From Incurvaria masculella (lineage: Eukaryota; Arthropoda; Insecta; Lepidoptera; Incurvariidae): DNA of 64,000 nucleotides. Within the stretch, counting starts at the first letter, position 1. Each line of letters opens with the position of its first letter. This document shows positions 47,780 to 60,000 of this stretch, in pieces. The notes below the pieces were generated by a model that was not told the DNA's origin, made no database searches, and saw nothing but the letters and a program-made list of their open reading frames with translations. The stretch is taken from the NCBI GenBank assembly GCA_946894095.1, contig OX335652.1:10501001-10565000 (forward strand), given 5' to 3'. Made by a program: the position numbers and the translations under genes.

Positions 47780-49728
47780 TTAGTATTGGGGTGAACTATC
47801 ACCCATGCACTTGACAATTTTAGTTGCTGTCGTATTCGTATCAACAGGCTCTTTGTCAACCTCCATATCCAGCTCAATGAGCTCATCCGACAGCGCATTC
47901 ACTCTCTGGGAACAAAAACAATTTAATCACTTTAATTATTTAGCAAGCAGATTTATGAATAAGCACATTGACTTCAGAACTGGTATTATACATTTACACT
48001 TGATGCTGGGAGGGGAAGGATGGGTAGCCTAAAACCATCGAGAAAGGATCGGCAGGAGTGGTGACAGATTCTTCCATATAGCGGCAGCGTGATAATACAC
48101 TGACGATAGGGGGGTCGAGATCAGGGAACCACTAGCTACAAACCCAAATGAAGCCCAAATGAACCCTGTGGTAACTTTTGATGTAAATCCGCCATCAATG
48201 GACGAGTTAACGTGTCACGTTTAGAGGATACTAAATAGCTCTGCCACGGGGCAAACCCATAGTACAAGCCAGACCAATAACTACTCACTAAAGAAACATC
48301 AGAAGGAATTGTTTCCAGGTGTCAATTACATAATTATTTGCTGTCTTAAAGATGGAAGAAGTAATGAAAGACAAATTACAGTCATCTGGCTGGACTTTAA
48401 AAACAGTGCACCTAGAACCATTTAAAAAAACTCTCAGTAAAAGTAAAAAGTGAAACAGAGAGGAGTCCAGAAATTAAATGAAACAATTTTTCTTGTTACA
48501 ATAACATTGTTATCAAAATTCTAATGAAAAAGGGTTAGTAGGTTAGTTACAAGATAATCATGCAAGAAGTTCATAAAAGTTGAAACTTACATTGCTAGTT
48601 GCAGAAGTCTCTGCTTTAGGTACATTCTTCAAAGCTGCTGCATAGTTCTTAACACCCTTAGTATGTATTATAGGGCTCAATTCTCTCTGAATTTCTTTTC
48701 TCTCGACAATTTCCACATCGTCAGTGTTACCCGTGTGGCTCGCTATGTACTCGGAGAAGTTCGCCAAGTTCGTGGTGACGGGAGCCGTAAGCGCTTCAGC
48801 ACAAATCTTAGCCATTGCTTTTTCCCGATCTGCTAGTTCATGTTTCATTAGCTTATCGGCGGCGGCTTGGATATCTACGCAGTGCCGCTCGGCTATTATC
48901 GTCGTCATCTGCTCAATTTCAGTCTCTAATTCACGGATCACTCTTTCCGTTTCCACTGCCTCTTTTGCTTCTTCTCTCAGCCGAGCATCAACTGCAGCCT
49001 GGATTCTGTGCACGGCGTTGGGTGCATTCCACACATCTTTATCCTGCATTATGTTGCTGAACACACTATGCGGGGAGTGGCGGTGAAGTCTTCGGTAACC
49101 AGAGAGCTTTTCGCCGAGGTTAGGAGTTGCATCCTCCACGTGTTCATATGCATTCAGACAGTTCATCTTGCCGAACCGATACGAAAATGTGTGCGTCGAG
49201 GCGATTGAAGACTCCTTTGTGACCACGTTGCACAGCACGAAGTGCTTCCTTCCATGATTGCGTTCAAAGTAGCGCTGGAGGGCTCGCGTGACAACCTTGT
49301 CTCTCAGCGTGGGCTTGAGACTGTTGCCACGCCGGTACCGGTACCAGCCGACCACATCGGCAGCGGCGGCGGCGAGTAGCTCTGTGAGCCGATCTTCACG
49401 GATGCGCCCGCACGCCCCGTATAGCTGGCCGACGCCTGGCAGCGGCAGCACCGTCCGCACGACGATGTTTGTGTCGATCCGCGACTGGTCGTTCTGCGAA
49501 TCCGAGATGTGCGAGGTGACCTCAGACGTGACGTCGCCCAGCAGGAAGCCCTCCTGCAACGGAAAGCGTTCGGTCGGATAAAAAAGGGTCTTGTGATCCG
49601 TGCCCTGCAGTACGCATGCCAAGTGTTAACCACGGAGTATTTACCTGGCCATGTTGGGACTGAGCGCACTCGTAAAACAAAAAAGAAAGAGCGGTGCCGC
49701 TAACCAACACCTTCTCCGTAAACGCCAT
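47780..49728 (-). CDS. ABRAXAS: Abraxas (BRCC36-complex MPN- scaffold), three exons
   Basis: Abraxas proteins are catalytically dead MPN-domain scaffolds that activate the K63-specific deubiquitinase BRCC36 in the BRISC or BRCA1-A complexes. Exons are 49728-49645, 49553-48591 and 47905-47780; all GT-AG and phase 0, 390 residues in all (human Abraxas 409, Abro1 415). The MPN region starts MAFTEKVLVSGTALSFL and continues EGFLLGDVTSEVTSHISDSQ, GRIREDRL and DVVGWYRYRRGN. The JAMM zinc ligands of active enzymes are absent, as in the family. Residues after about 210 form a long charged helix rich in E, K and R, likely the coiled coil. The last exon ends GDSSPQY, resembling the C-terminal SPxF of mammalian Abraxas. 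Intron 1 is only about 91 bp. Confidence 0.93.
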
Positions 49729-49807
49729 TTTTGTGTGATTTTGGATTGCGGATGACAGTGACAGCAATTTGCTACATTTATCAACCTGGAAAGGCAAATG
49801 AATTGCT

Positions 49808-49912
49808 GATTTTTTTTTTGTTTATCCAATGGACAGGCAAAAGCTTTCGCTATACAGCCTTCTCTTTATTGTATCTTATGGATTGTAGTCAATTCTGGAC
49901 TGTTATGTAGTT
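49808..49912 (-). mobile_element. LINE 3' tail, truncated copy
   Basis: On the minus strand it runs AACTACAT...CAATCCATAAGATACAATAA, AAGGCTGTATAGCGAAAGCT, CTGTCCATTGGATAAAC and a poly(A). It is the 3' end of the LINE at 11882-14162 and lacks the 70-bp palindrome present there. Confidence 0.85.
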
Positions 49913-50634
49913 TTTCTCTTTGCTCATCAAAAGCACAGCAATGAAAGAAGAGGTGGTCTAGGGATTGATGAGTTTTGATTTTTTTTTGCTGATATTGGTT
50001 GCGGTCCGATCAACATTTCTTACCGTACAAAAGAAAATGATAGCGCGCCATCTATCGGCATATAGCAAGAGCGATACATCGAAACAATGCTCGAATATTG
50101 ACTCAAATTATAAAATATGGGGTGTTTGTCCACCTACAAACTTTAGATTATTTTGTCCTTTGTAATGTTTGCAACATTTTACACAAAATCTCATCGTACA
50201 ACCGATTGTTCACTGAAAATTGCACCGCAGACCATAATATTGTCCCACAACCTAACACCGCCAGCCAGCGCCATGTCGCGAATAACGCTAAGCCACGCCT
50301 TCTTATCACGTGGGCTGTGACGTAGAGAGCCACTTGGTGGACACAGACCCAGTTTGCTTAGACCATTATTTTCCTCTCTACCTCCCTAATCCGTGGAACC
50401 ATCGTTACCGAAAGCGCGTTCACCACTGGTCCGATTCGCACTTGCAGCCCTCCAAATTGCGTCGCGTTTACATCATCGTAACGTCACTCAATGCCGTACA
50501 CAGTGCTCACGCAGTAGAAAAATTATTGGCAATTTTTTTAATCATCTTGGCCCGAACAAACCTCTCGTGTTCGCGACCCGCAGATATTACCCTTTACTCT
50601 GTGGTTGAGCTGAATTGACCAGAGTTGGAGAAAA

Positions 50635-50745
50635 TATTTTTTAACTACATGACACTCCAGAATTGACTACAATCCATAAGATACAAAAAAGAGAAGGCTG
50701 TATAGCGAAAGCTTTTGCCTGTCCATTGGATAAACAAACAAAAAA
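50635..50745 (+). mobile_element. LINE 3' tail, truncated copy
   Basis: Same tail in + orientation: AATATTTTTTAACTACATGA, CTACAATCCATAAGATACAA, AGGCTGTATAGCGAAAGCTT and an A-rich end. Together with 49808-49912 it brackets the Abraxas/Diap2 intergenic region as an inverted pair. Confidence 0.85.
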
Positions 50746-50749
50746 AATG

Positions 50750-51006
50750 ATCAGAGTTGACAGATCCATGAAATATTCTGTGGAGGACTGATTAGTGGAC
50801 GACAGACAGACCCATTCTGTGGACCCATTGTCCCTCCACCTCCAATTTCCTTGTGTGATCATGGATATTTTGTTTAGTTCGTTGAACAATTCGTGAATGT
50901 TGTTGCGATTTCGGTAAAATCGATTGACCAAGACCAACCGGGAACCATCCGGGGAAGCCCCGTCTACTTGGCCTGACGGATCGATCTCATCAATCACTAA
51001 ACGCAT
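50750..51006 (-). CDS. Unassigned open frame upstream of Diap2
   Basis: An open frame on the minus strand begins MRLVIDEIDPSGQVDGASPD and continues with NRFYRNRNNIHELFNELNK before running into the LINE tail at 50745. Its composition looks protein-like, but I recognise no family and there is no good donor site before the repeat. It could be a decayed gene fragment, a short exon of an unseen gene, or chance. It begins 81 bp upstream of the Diap2 start codon on the opposite strand. Confidence 0.2.
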
Positions 51007-51087
51007 TGAATTTATACTCTGCCAAGCTCACCTCAACTCTTCACTGTCCCCAAGGTTGAGCTGAGCGTGGAACGCTAACTGCGGAGA

Positions 51088-54000
51088 ATGAACAGCGAAG
51101 AGAATCGTCTAAACACGTTCGGTTCCTGGCCCAGCTCGGCGGAAGTGGAACCCATTCGAATCGCGAAGGCCGGCTTCTACTACACGGGAAGCGGTGTGGA
51201 GGTGCAGTGCTTCAGCTGCGGGGGGAAGATCTCGGATTGGAGCTACGGAGACCAGGCGATGGCTCGTCACCGGCGGCTTGACCCGCGCTGCCCCTTCCTC
51301 GTAGACCCCGTCGCGTCGGGTAACGTGGCCCTGGAGCTGGAGCCTTGCACGCGCGGTGCCCCCCCCGAAAGCATGCCGAGGTCAGAAGGCTCCGAAGGGT
51401 CAAACCCGCTCGAAACGGGCTCCACTCTCAACCAGGAGGATGAAATTTATAGGAATGATGCTCTGCGGCTGTTGTCTTTTATTAATTGGCCGGTATGTGA
51501 TCTGCAGCTTTTAAGTTTGTTCTTGTTTGTTATATTGCACTCCAAATTCACAAGAGCTGAGCAGATAGTAGAGCTACAAACGATTTATTCCTATCTCTAC
51601 TTAACCCTCTGTGGTCTTTCCAGCCATGAGTCAATACGGAATGCACTGTCTTGCCATAAACAGTAATGGCCTGTTGATAGCAGACTCAAATTCTAAGGTC
51701 AGGGAAGGGGTCTTATTATTCGAATTATTGTGTATGTGATCAAATATAGAGGCTATTTGTGAAAGGTCTCATTACACCATATTCCCAAAAGAAGTATGTT
51801 GGGGTCATGCCGGGACCTTCCCTACCATTATGATTTTATGTTCTACTAGTTAAGTTACCCGGCTCCGCGCGGATTAAGGTCTTTTTAAACATTGACCCGA
51901 GTGGAGCCTAAAAACCTTACTGTGACTATTGCAAACATACAAATGTTTTTCCACATTAGTACAGCCTTTATCAAGTCATGCACTTACCAAAGAACAGCAT
52001 TTAATTAGTATTTATAAAATAGCTGGAGTACCCAGCATTGCCCTGGTCAGACACCAGGACAACAGCTCGTTCGTTTGCGTAAAGTTTTAAAAGCTTCAAT
52101 AATCATGTGTATTATTATTTACTACAATTATTCTTACTCAGAATTCGTTGATCCTGGTTCTACTGGTAGAGTGTGGAAGCGTATTAGCAAACAATAATAA
52201 ATAATGACTTCGTGCCTCACTAGTTCAGCGACTCATAATCTAGTACAGTTGCATACTGTCGATGCAATTACAGAAAAGGGTTTTTTTATTCAATCTGAAA
52301 TCGATGGCTATTAACACATAATGCCGTTGTGATATTTTTCAATGATGTCTTCAAACGTCTGACAGGTTCTGTTTGAACAATGTTACGGCTTTTCACGCGG
52401 CGGGAAGAGACATTCTTCGACGTTTCGAGCTAATCATTCAGCCCGTTGCCAAGGAGGCATCCGCCACGTTCGTACGCAGCAGACGACATTTTTCAAATAT
52501 GTCTAACGACCACAGTAATCTCTAAAGTATCATCTGACAGGTCCGTTTCATATCTCGCGAGTCCCTCGCGTCTGCTGGGTTCTATCACGCGGGTGGTGGC
52601 CGTGTCCGCTGCGCGTGGTGCGGCGGGGAGCTGTGTGGGGGCTGGCGGCAGGGCGACCGCCCGCTAGACCATCACCGCAGACACTTTCCACACTGTCAGT
52701 ATGCCAGGTAAGACGGCAGGGGTAGAATCAATTAACAAAAAACTAAATAATTTTTCGACCATCACTTGACCGATTTTGGTGGGTGTGTAAGGGGTTTATC
52801 AAAATACCACTCTGGGTCACAGAGGGGGAGGAGAGGGTATTCACCCTGTCATGTGATATTTCAAAAGATAGTTGATATTTAAAAAAAGACTGGAAAATAT
52901 AGCGGCGGTCTGAGACCCAAAAACAAAACAATGGTTAACAGGTATGCATGCTGGCAGCAGTTAGTGAGGCAGGCCAATGGATAGCCGCATGTCCGGCGGG
53001 CGTGACCGTCAGTCAGTGTACACCAGTTTTACAATACCACCTGATAACGGAGGGGGAGGGGATTATTCAACACAATGTGTGGTACATTGTCACAGGGGAA
53101 CACCTGTGTCTAAATCACCTGCGTCGCCCTAATGTCTATAAACGAGGTAGATTTACTTAAACCATAATTATTTCTGAGGATCATCTATCTGCATGGAGTT
53201 TGCTCCCACACCATCGAAAGTACTCACCTTGGACGAGGCAAGAAAACTTGCATGGCATGTTATCTGTTGTCAGTTCAGTAATTTCAAAGATTCAAAGATG
53301 TTTCGCCATCTCCATAAAGATGTTTCACATATCCCACTAGGGCTGCGGTATACTCGATTCAGCCTTCACAAATGTTTACTTTTTCTCTGGTTTATTTTGT
53401 AACTCTTTCAAAGGTAGATAGTCCATCTACATGGCCATTTATTTCTGCAGTTAACCTTTTACTAGTAAGTTGGGAACTAAAGAATAAGAGCAAATATATA
53501 TAAATGATGTTACGTGCCAAATTTTGTTTTGATATGAACTTTTTTATCCTTGTGGCGAATACATTTTCTTATTCTTATTCATATTCACAACCCTATTTTA
53601 TACTTTCATTCTATCCAAGAAATTGTTTTAAAATATTCATGTATTTTTTTCTTCAAGGTTTTTCCTCATATAGGTCTTCACAACTTAAATAGAAAAGTTT
53701 CGAGTCCAAATAATCTACAATGGAATAATATTTGCAGGTTGGCTGGATCCACAAACAACTCTCAACAACGCGTGACGAGTGATATACGGTCACAGCCTGA
53801 GACCCCTGTGGTGGGCTCACCGCAAGCTGAGGAGGTGCAGCCACAGACGTGAGTTTGAATTATACCGACCTGTTGCAAATCTTAAATTATGACTAACATT
53901 TTCAATATAATATTCAAGCTGCAGGTTTATATATCACTAACTGAGGTTCCCGTCTCCGCTCGGGTCAATTTCGTTTTGGACAATCGCCCCAATCAACTGC

Positions 54001-57000
54001 GTTGTGGTATTATTTAGTTTTTGCTTATTCTATCTGACTTTTTTTCTTTGTGCTCGGCTCCTTAGGGTCGCAGCGCAGTGTTAAATAGCCTATAACCTCC
54101 TTAAGCATTGGGCCATCAAATGCATAAAGAATTCGCCATTTCCAATAAATTCGTAACATGATATGGTCTGCCTGTTAATTCAATCAATCGGTTTTATATG
54201 TTTACAAGGATATTACCATAGGCGTCCCACTTTCTGACTAAGTTGATGGTTGGGTTAATCCCGCCTGGGTCGGTACCACCACATTGAATAGAAACAATCG
54301 GTTGCTAAAAACAACAATGTTAAAAAGGAATTAATTAGACACCGAGTGTTTGCCTTAAGAGGCAAAACCCATACATTGTGTGCATAGCAATATCGATTGA
54401 TGGTTCTAATAATAGATGAAAAGGAAGGAGATATGACATCTAGCGCGTCTTCGTACATGCCACATGCAAACATAGTTGAAGACGTATTGGAGGGTCTGTG
54501 ACGGTGGGAACTGACTTAACGAACGCATTTTTAGAGCATCTTCGCGTGGTGGCGATGTTTCGACTGTGTGGCATACGGCGCCTCCCTTGGAGCACTGGGA
54601 TCTCTTACAGAGGCCTGTGGGAGTGTAAAGGGTATGCTGGACTTCTGGGACGAGCTGGGATGGCTTACATAGTCAGCACGCACAGTGGCCTCCCTGTGAA
54701 GTAGGCTTAGCCCAGAAAACATTTTGCCCAGTTGGGATGTTAGTTAGTTAGTTAACTAACTAACATCTGTGAATGTTTTAATCAATAATTTTCGGCATTT
54801 ATTTTTATTATGGCGACGCTTTCAGTGATAGCGAACTATAAATGTATCGCGTCCATTCCTTTTTAATGTTCTCGGCGTTCCCATTGCTAAGGGAGGCGGT
54901 GGAGCACAACTTGCGCGTGCTGGAGGCGCTCGGGTGGCGCGGGTTCGGCGTGGTGGGCGGCGGCGGCGCGCGGCACCCCGCCCGCGCCTCGCTCGCCTCG
55001 CGCCTCGCCACCTTCGCCGGCTGGCCGCCCGCGCTGCGCCAGACGCCCGCCCTGCTCGCCGACGCCGGCTTCTACTACACGGGCAGCGACGATCAGGTCC
55101 GACAGCTCCTTTGATGTCACCTTTGTAGGGTCCCGTACCCAAACGGTGTCAAACACAACCCCATTACTTAGTAATCCTCCACTGTCCGTCCATCCGTCCG
55201 TCCGGCCGTCTGTCCGTCTGTCCGTCTGTCACAAGGCTGTATTTCATGAACTGTAATGTGTATATTTATTTTGCACAACAAATAGGTAAAATTTAAAAAC
55301 AATAAAAATTCAAGGGGCTTCATACAAAAAAAATTGCGTTTTTAAATCTTGTACGATGGTAAGGAATCCTTCGTGTGCGAGTCCGACTCGCACTTGGCCG
55401 GTTTATAGGGTTCCGTACCCATAGGGTGTGAAACGGAACCCTATTACTAAGCCTCCGCTGCCCATCCGTCCGTCCATCACAGGGCTGTGTCTCATGAACT
55501 TACAGGTCTAACCCTATGACCTAATAGGGCAAGGGGTCCTAGAGTTTTACATTGGTTCCGAATTATGAAACAGCTCGCATTCTTAACGAAATGCTCTTAT
55601 CCAATTCAGAAAGAGAAAGAAAGTGAAAGAGGATTTGAACCCATAATCTTTCGCATGAAGGCAAGTCCTCTAGCCTCTACACCATAAGCTGTACAAAACC
55701 AACCATGTCAAAATTAAACTCAAAGGGTGTGAAAATGTTAGGTTCAGCCCGAAATCAGTGCGAAACGACATTGACCCAAGTGGAGCCGGGTAACTCAGCT
55801 AGTAATGCATATCTAACGACAGAAGGCGTTATCAGGTCCGCTGTTTCTACTGCGACGGCGGCCTCGGCAAGTGGGAGCCGAGCGACGTGCCGTGGAGCGA
55901 GCACGCGCGCTGGTTCCCCGAGTGCGGCTACGTGCAGCTGGTGAAGGGACGCGAGTACACGGAGCGATGTCGCGGCCTAGAACCGCGCGCCCGCCAGGTG
56001 AGGGCACCCTTCAACTAACTAAGTACAGTAGAGCATCGAGTATCGGAACGTCATACGAATGACTACGCATTGCATTTGATTAAAGCCACCTAGTCTTAGT
56101 TCTACGTTTTGAAATGTGGTTATCACCCACGAACAAAAATGTTTCCCTAAGCCCATGTTTTCATGGTTCCGTACCCAAAGGGTGCCAACGGAAACTTATT
56201 ACTAAGCCTCCGCTGTTCGTCCGTCTGTCTATCACAGGGCTGTATCTCATAAACCAAACTAGGTAGCCATCTGAAATTTTCACAGAGTGTGTATTTATTT
56301 TGCCGCTATAACAACAAATAGGTAAAATTTAAGAATAAAAAAAATGAAAGGGGGCTGCTATACAAAAACGTGATTTTTTGGTGTTAAATCTTGAACGTTG
56401 GTTACGAACCCTTCGTGTGCGAGGCCGACTCACACTTGGCGGGTTTTATTATAAAGATACGCTCAACATTTTCAGATAAATGTCTTTGGTGTAATAGTTG
56501 TATTATGTAATCACTGGTCCGCCGTTTTTTTTATAAAAAGGTTTGTCGAAAGTAGAACTCAATCTGAATTAGACTTGGGTCTTTAGTCCATTTTTGACAT
56601 ACTTTCTTTTTTTTTTGACGTATTCTGTGCGTTCAAAGTAACAATATCAAATCAAAAGTAGAGCAGATTTAAATCGAGGTTAGCTTGCTTCAAGCCTCGT
56701 CAGCGATTCTGTGGACTAGGATGCGGACGATACCTAGTCGTTTTTTCAGCCTCCATATTTGACCTGCCTGTCCATATTTCGCAGGATGCCTCAAGTCCTC
56801 CAGTGACAGAGCTTAGCGTTATTTTGGCAGCCCTAGATTGTTAACATATTCTGGCACTCTTCGGCTCATATCGGGCTCGCACACGAAGGGTTCCGTACCA
56901 TCGAACAAGATTAATTCTTATTATTTTTAAATGTTACCTATTTGTTGTTATAGCGGCAAAATAAATATATACTCTGTAAAAATTTCAGCTGCCTATCTAT

Positions 57001-60000
57001 TACGGTTCATGAGATACAGCCCTGTGACAGACGGACGGACGGACGGACGGACGGACAGCGGAGGCTTAGTAGTAGGGTTCCGTTTCACCCTTTGGGTACG
57101 GAACCCTGAAAAATGTGAACTAATCACGTTGATGTCATTCATGGAAGCAAGTGGGCACAAAGCAGGATGCTCTCAGCATGCATGCAGACTTATCTCCATA
57201 TCGTGTTTCTTTTCTTATTATTTTTGATGTGCAAAGTTTGCAGTTCACATGTAGTTGCAGTTGCTTGTGACTTTCTTGGAACTGCCTGGGCGTTTAGGAA
57301 TGTCTTCTGGCCAGTAGTTTTATTGGCTGGGTTCCAATTCACAGGTGTTAAGTTTTCTAAGTATTAGTGCTGGGCCTCGTCTGTTGTGATGAAGGTCTCT
57401 ATATCCACTCTTTAGTGGCAAACCAAAATATGGTTCGCAGAAAATTTTCCTTATCAGTGGCGAACCAGAATTTGGTTCGTCTGAATATTGTAATATTGTT
57501 TATGGAAATATTAGAGACAGGGCTATGTTATGTACATGGGTAGAAAGAGGACGAAGCTACCATCCTATTTGTGTCATTAGTTTGAAGTGACTGGAAAAAA
57601 AGAAAAAAAATCTGGAATATGGTTCCAGCCTTTTCGGACCTCAGTTTTAGAGTTTTACAGGAAGCACCATTGTGAAAAAAATATAAGCGGAAACATGATT
57701 GGATAATTTTTTATTGTTGCAAACGTGTAGTAGGCTACAATTTAAAATAATAATTTTATTAAAATTACTTTTCCATTAGGAATATTTAAATTTTTTTTGT
57801 CATATTCTGGGTTTTTTTTTCAACCCACGTGCAAAAAATTTTTTTTTATGAAATCGTTAGAAAAAATTAAATAAAAAAAAAGCTCGTATCTTGCAGATTC
57901 CAAAACTATATCACACTTATACAGTTATCATACAAAAACGTGGAGAAAATACAAGTTGAACACAAAACTGAAAATTGCCAAAACAGTCCCACAGATAAGG
58001 GTTTTCGGCAGGTTCTGGCCCCACTGACGAAGGGCTAAACTCACTAAAACTTTGACTTTAAGGTTTACATCCGGAACTCACAGCGTTTGTTTGATTTTTT
58101 AAATTAAATGTGCGTCTTTATCAATTCTTTATCAATATTTAAAACCATATTGAGCTTTGTTCGGTTTTATATATTGACGAAAAGGTGGGCTTCCCACCCA
58201 TTTTCCCTGGCTCCCCATTTTCTGAACGGAAATCTGGAGAAATCGACGATGAACCTGATTCCTTATACCTGGCACGCTTGCGCACGATTTTTCTTTCTTT
58301 GCCGCTGTCTGAAACTGAAAATTCATGTTTGCTGGTTTCGAAGTTCTTGTCCAATCTATGCTCTCCGTTGCTATCTTCATATTTCATTTCATTTATTTAA
58401 ACTTTTTGGTAGTTAAACTACTCTAAGTTACATAACAAAGATCCGCGGATTCTATCAACCCAGTAAAGAAGAACCCGCAAAGAAACTTCATGGGTACAAC
58501 ATAACATATTTTTCCATCTACAATTATGAAATACAAACTTAGATCTAAATGCTACTGCCAAACTATTCCTTGGTAGAACAGATTAAGGCAAAGAACAAAG
58601 AACAATAGAAACAGCAACCCTCAGTTTGAATTACTTACAACTAACAAAGTTACTAATGCAATATTAAAAATCAATGTATAAATCAATGCATTACAAGTAT
58701 TCTCTGGTGTAAAAGCCGTCATCAACTTAACCATGTCAGGTGTATAAAGCCCTCGCCAAGTTTGATACGAATGAAGTGTATCAAGTCAATATATGATATA
58801 TAAAATAACAACATATGGACCAGGGCGGTAACCGGCGTATAATGTCATAAAATATGTGAGGGAATTTGATCAACCAGCAATCAGAAGGAATAGAATAACT
58901 TGTGTAATGGGACAAAAGAAGTGGTCTTACATCATGCTACAATGATAAGCATCGGCCATAGTGTCAATTAGAAGGTTCCAAAAAATGCTACTATAGCTGA
59001 TTTGTCACATTGAATGTTTTGAAACACAATGCTGTAATAAATTGCTCAATGAGAAAATATATTGTATTATACATGAAGACGTTACTTGCATGCTCAAACC
59101 AGCCAGGCTAATTAGCAAGTGTGTTCTAAAGACAGATATTTTTCAAGGCAGAAGCCTCTTGCGCTGTGCAGCTGAGTTGATTGTTTGTTAGCATTCATGG
59201 ATAAATTAGTACAAGGTTGTTGAATGTTACATTTATAATGTTTTTGATCTCCATAATTTCATGATTTATGGCTCGTATGAATATATGATATGTAATTATT
59301 TTAATGTTTTACAATTTTTATTTCAGTCTCCTTCAGCTGTCGTAGTGAACGTACCGCTGAGAACCGTTTCCACGGTCAATAGGGTTCAGTTTCCTATCAC
59401 TGAGAGCCAGGTGAGTCAAATTAGTCTATTCATGTTCACTTTAAGCCGTCTCCAAAGAATCCAATGATGTTTGGCCAATACAAGCTGCCCATAGCCTACT
59501 GGTTACGCCGGTGGTAACATAGGTTGTAATAACTCCTCAGGTAGACTGAAAATATTTCTTAGGGTTCTAGTTGCTAATTGCACAGTTTAAGAGAACTGTA
59601 GCGTCTCAAACAGTTGTGCAGAGATGGAGTGTAACGTATGTGGTGTGTGCAGGTCGCGAGCGAAATGGAGAGCGGTGCGGCGCTGGCGGCGCTTGGCGCG
59701 GGAGTGGGCGCGGACCGCGTGCGCTCCGCCATCCGCCGCCGCCTTGCCAACACAGGTCCTAATACACTCCCGTCACTACCTCCAAACTACCGCCACACAC
59801 CGCCACACACCCGTAACGGCTCGTAGCCTAGTGGCGCGGGGACTGGACTAGCGTACCAGAGGCCTGGGTTCAATTCCGACTTGCACCACTGTCTTTCTCT
59901 TTCCGAGTTTGATACGTGCATTTCGTCACGAATGCGAGCTGCTCCATGGTTCGGAACCCATGTAAAACTTTAGGTCCCCTTCCCCTACTAGGTGGTAGGG

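Noticed and set aside
48724..49086. Plus-strand open frames opposite Abraxas
   Set aside because: They are antisense shadows of the Abraxas exon; only the minus frame has family motifs and sensible splice sites.
49808..50745. A DNA transposon with 105-bp terminal inverted repeats
   Set aside because: The two inverted copies end in poly(A) and match the 3' tail of the LINE at 11882-14162, so they are two separate truncated LINE copies.
54842..55142. Minus-strand arginine-rich frames opposite Diap2 exon 4
   Set aside because: They are by-products of high GC in the BIR3 exon; the plus frame has the BIR motif and correct phase.
59817..59890. A tRNA gene
   Set aside because: A and B boxes are present, but there is no tRNA acceptor-stem pairing and the sequence continues into a SINE body and poly(A).
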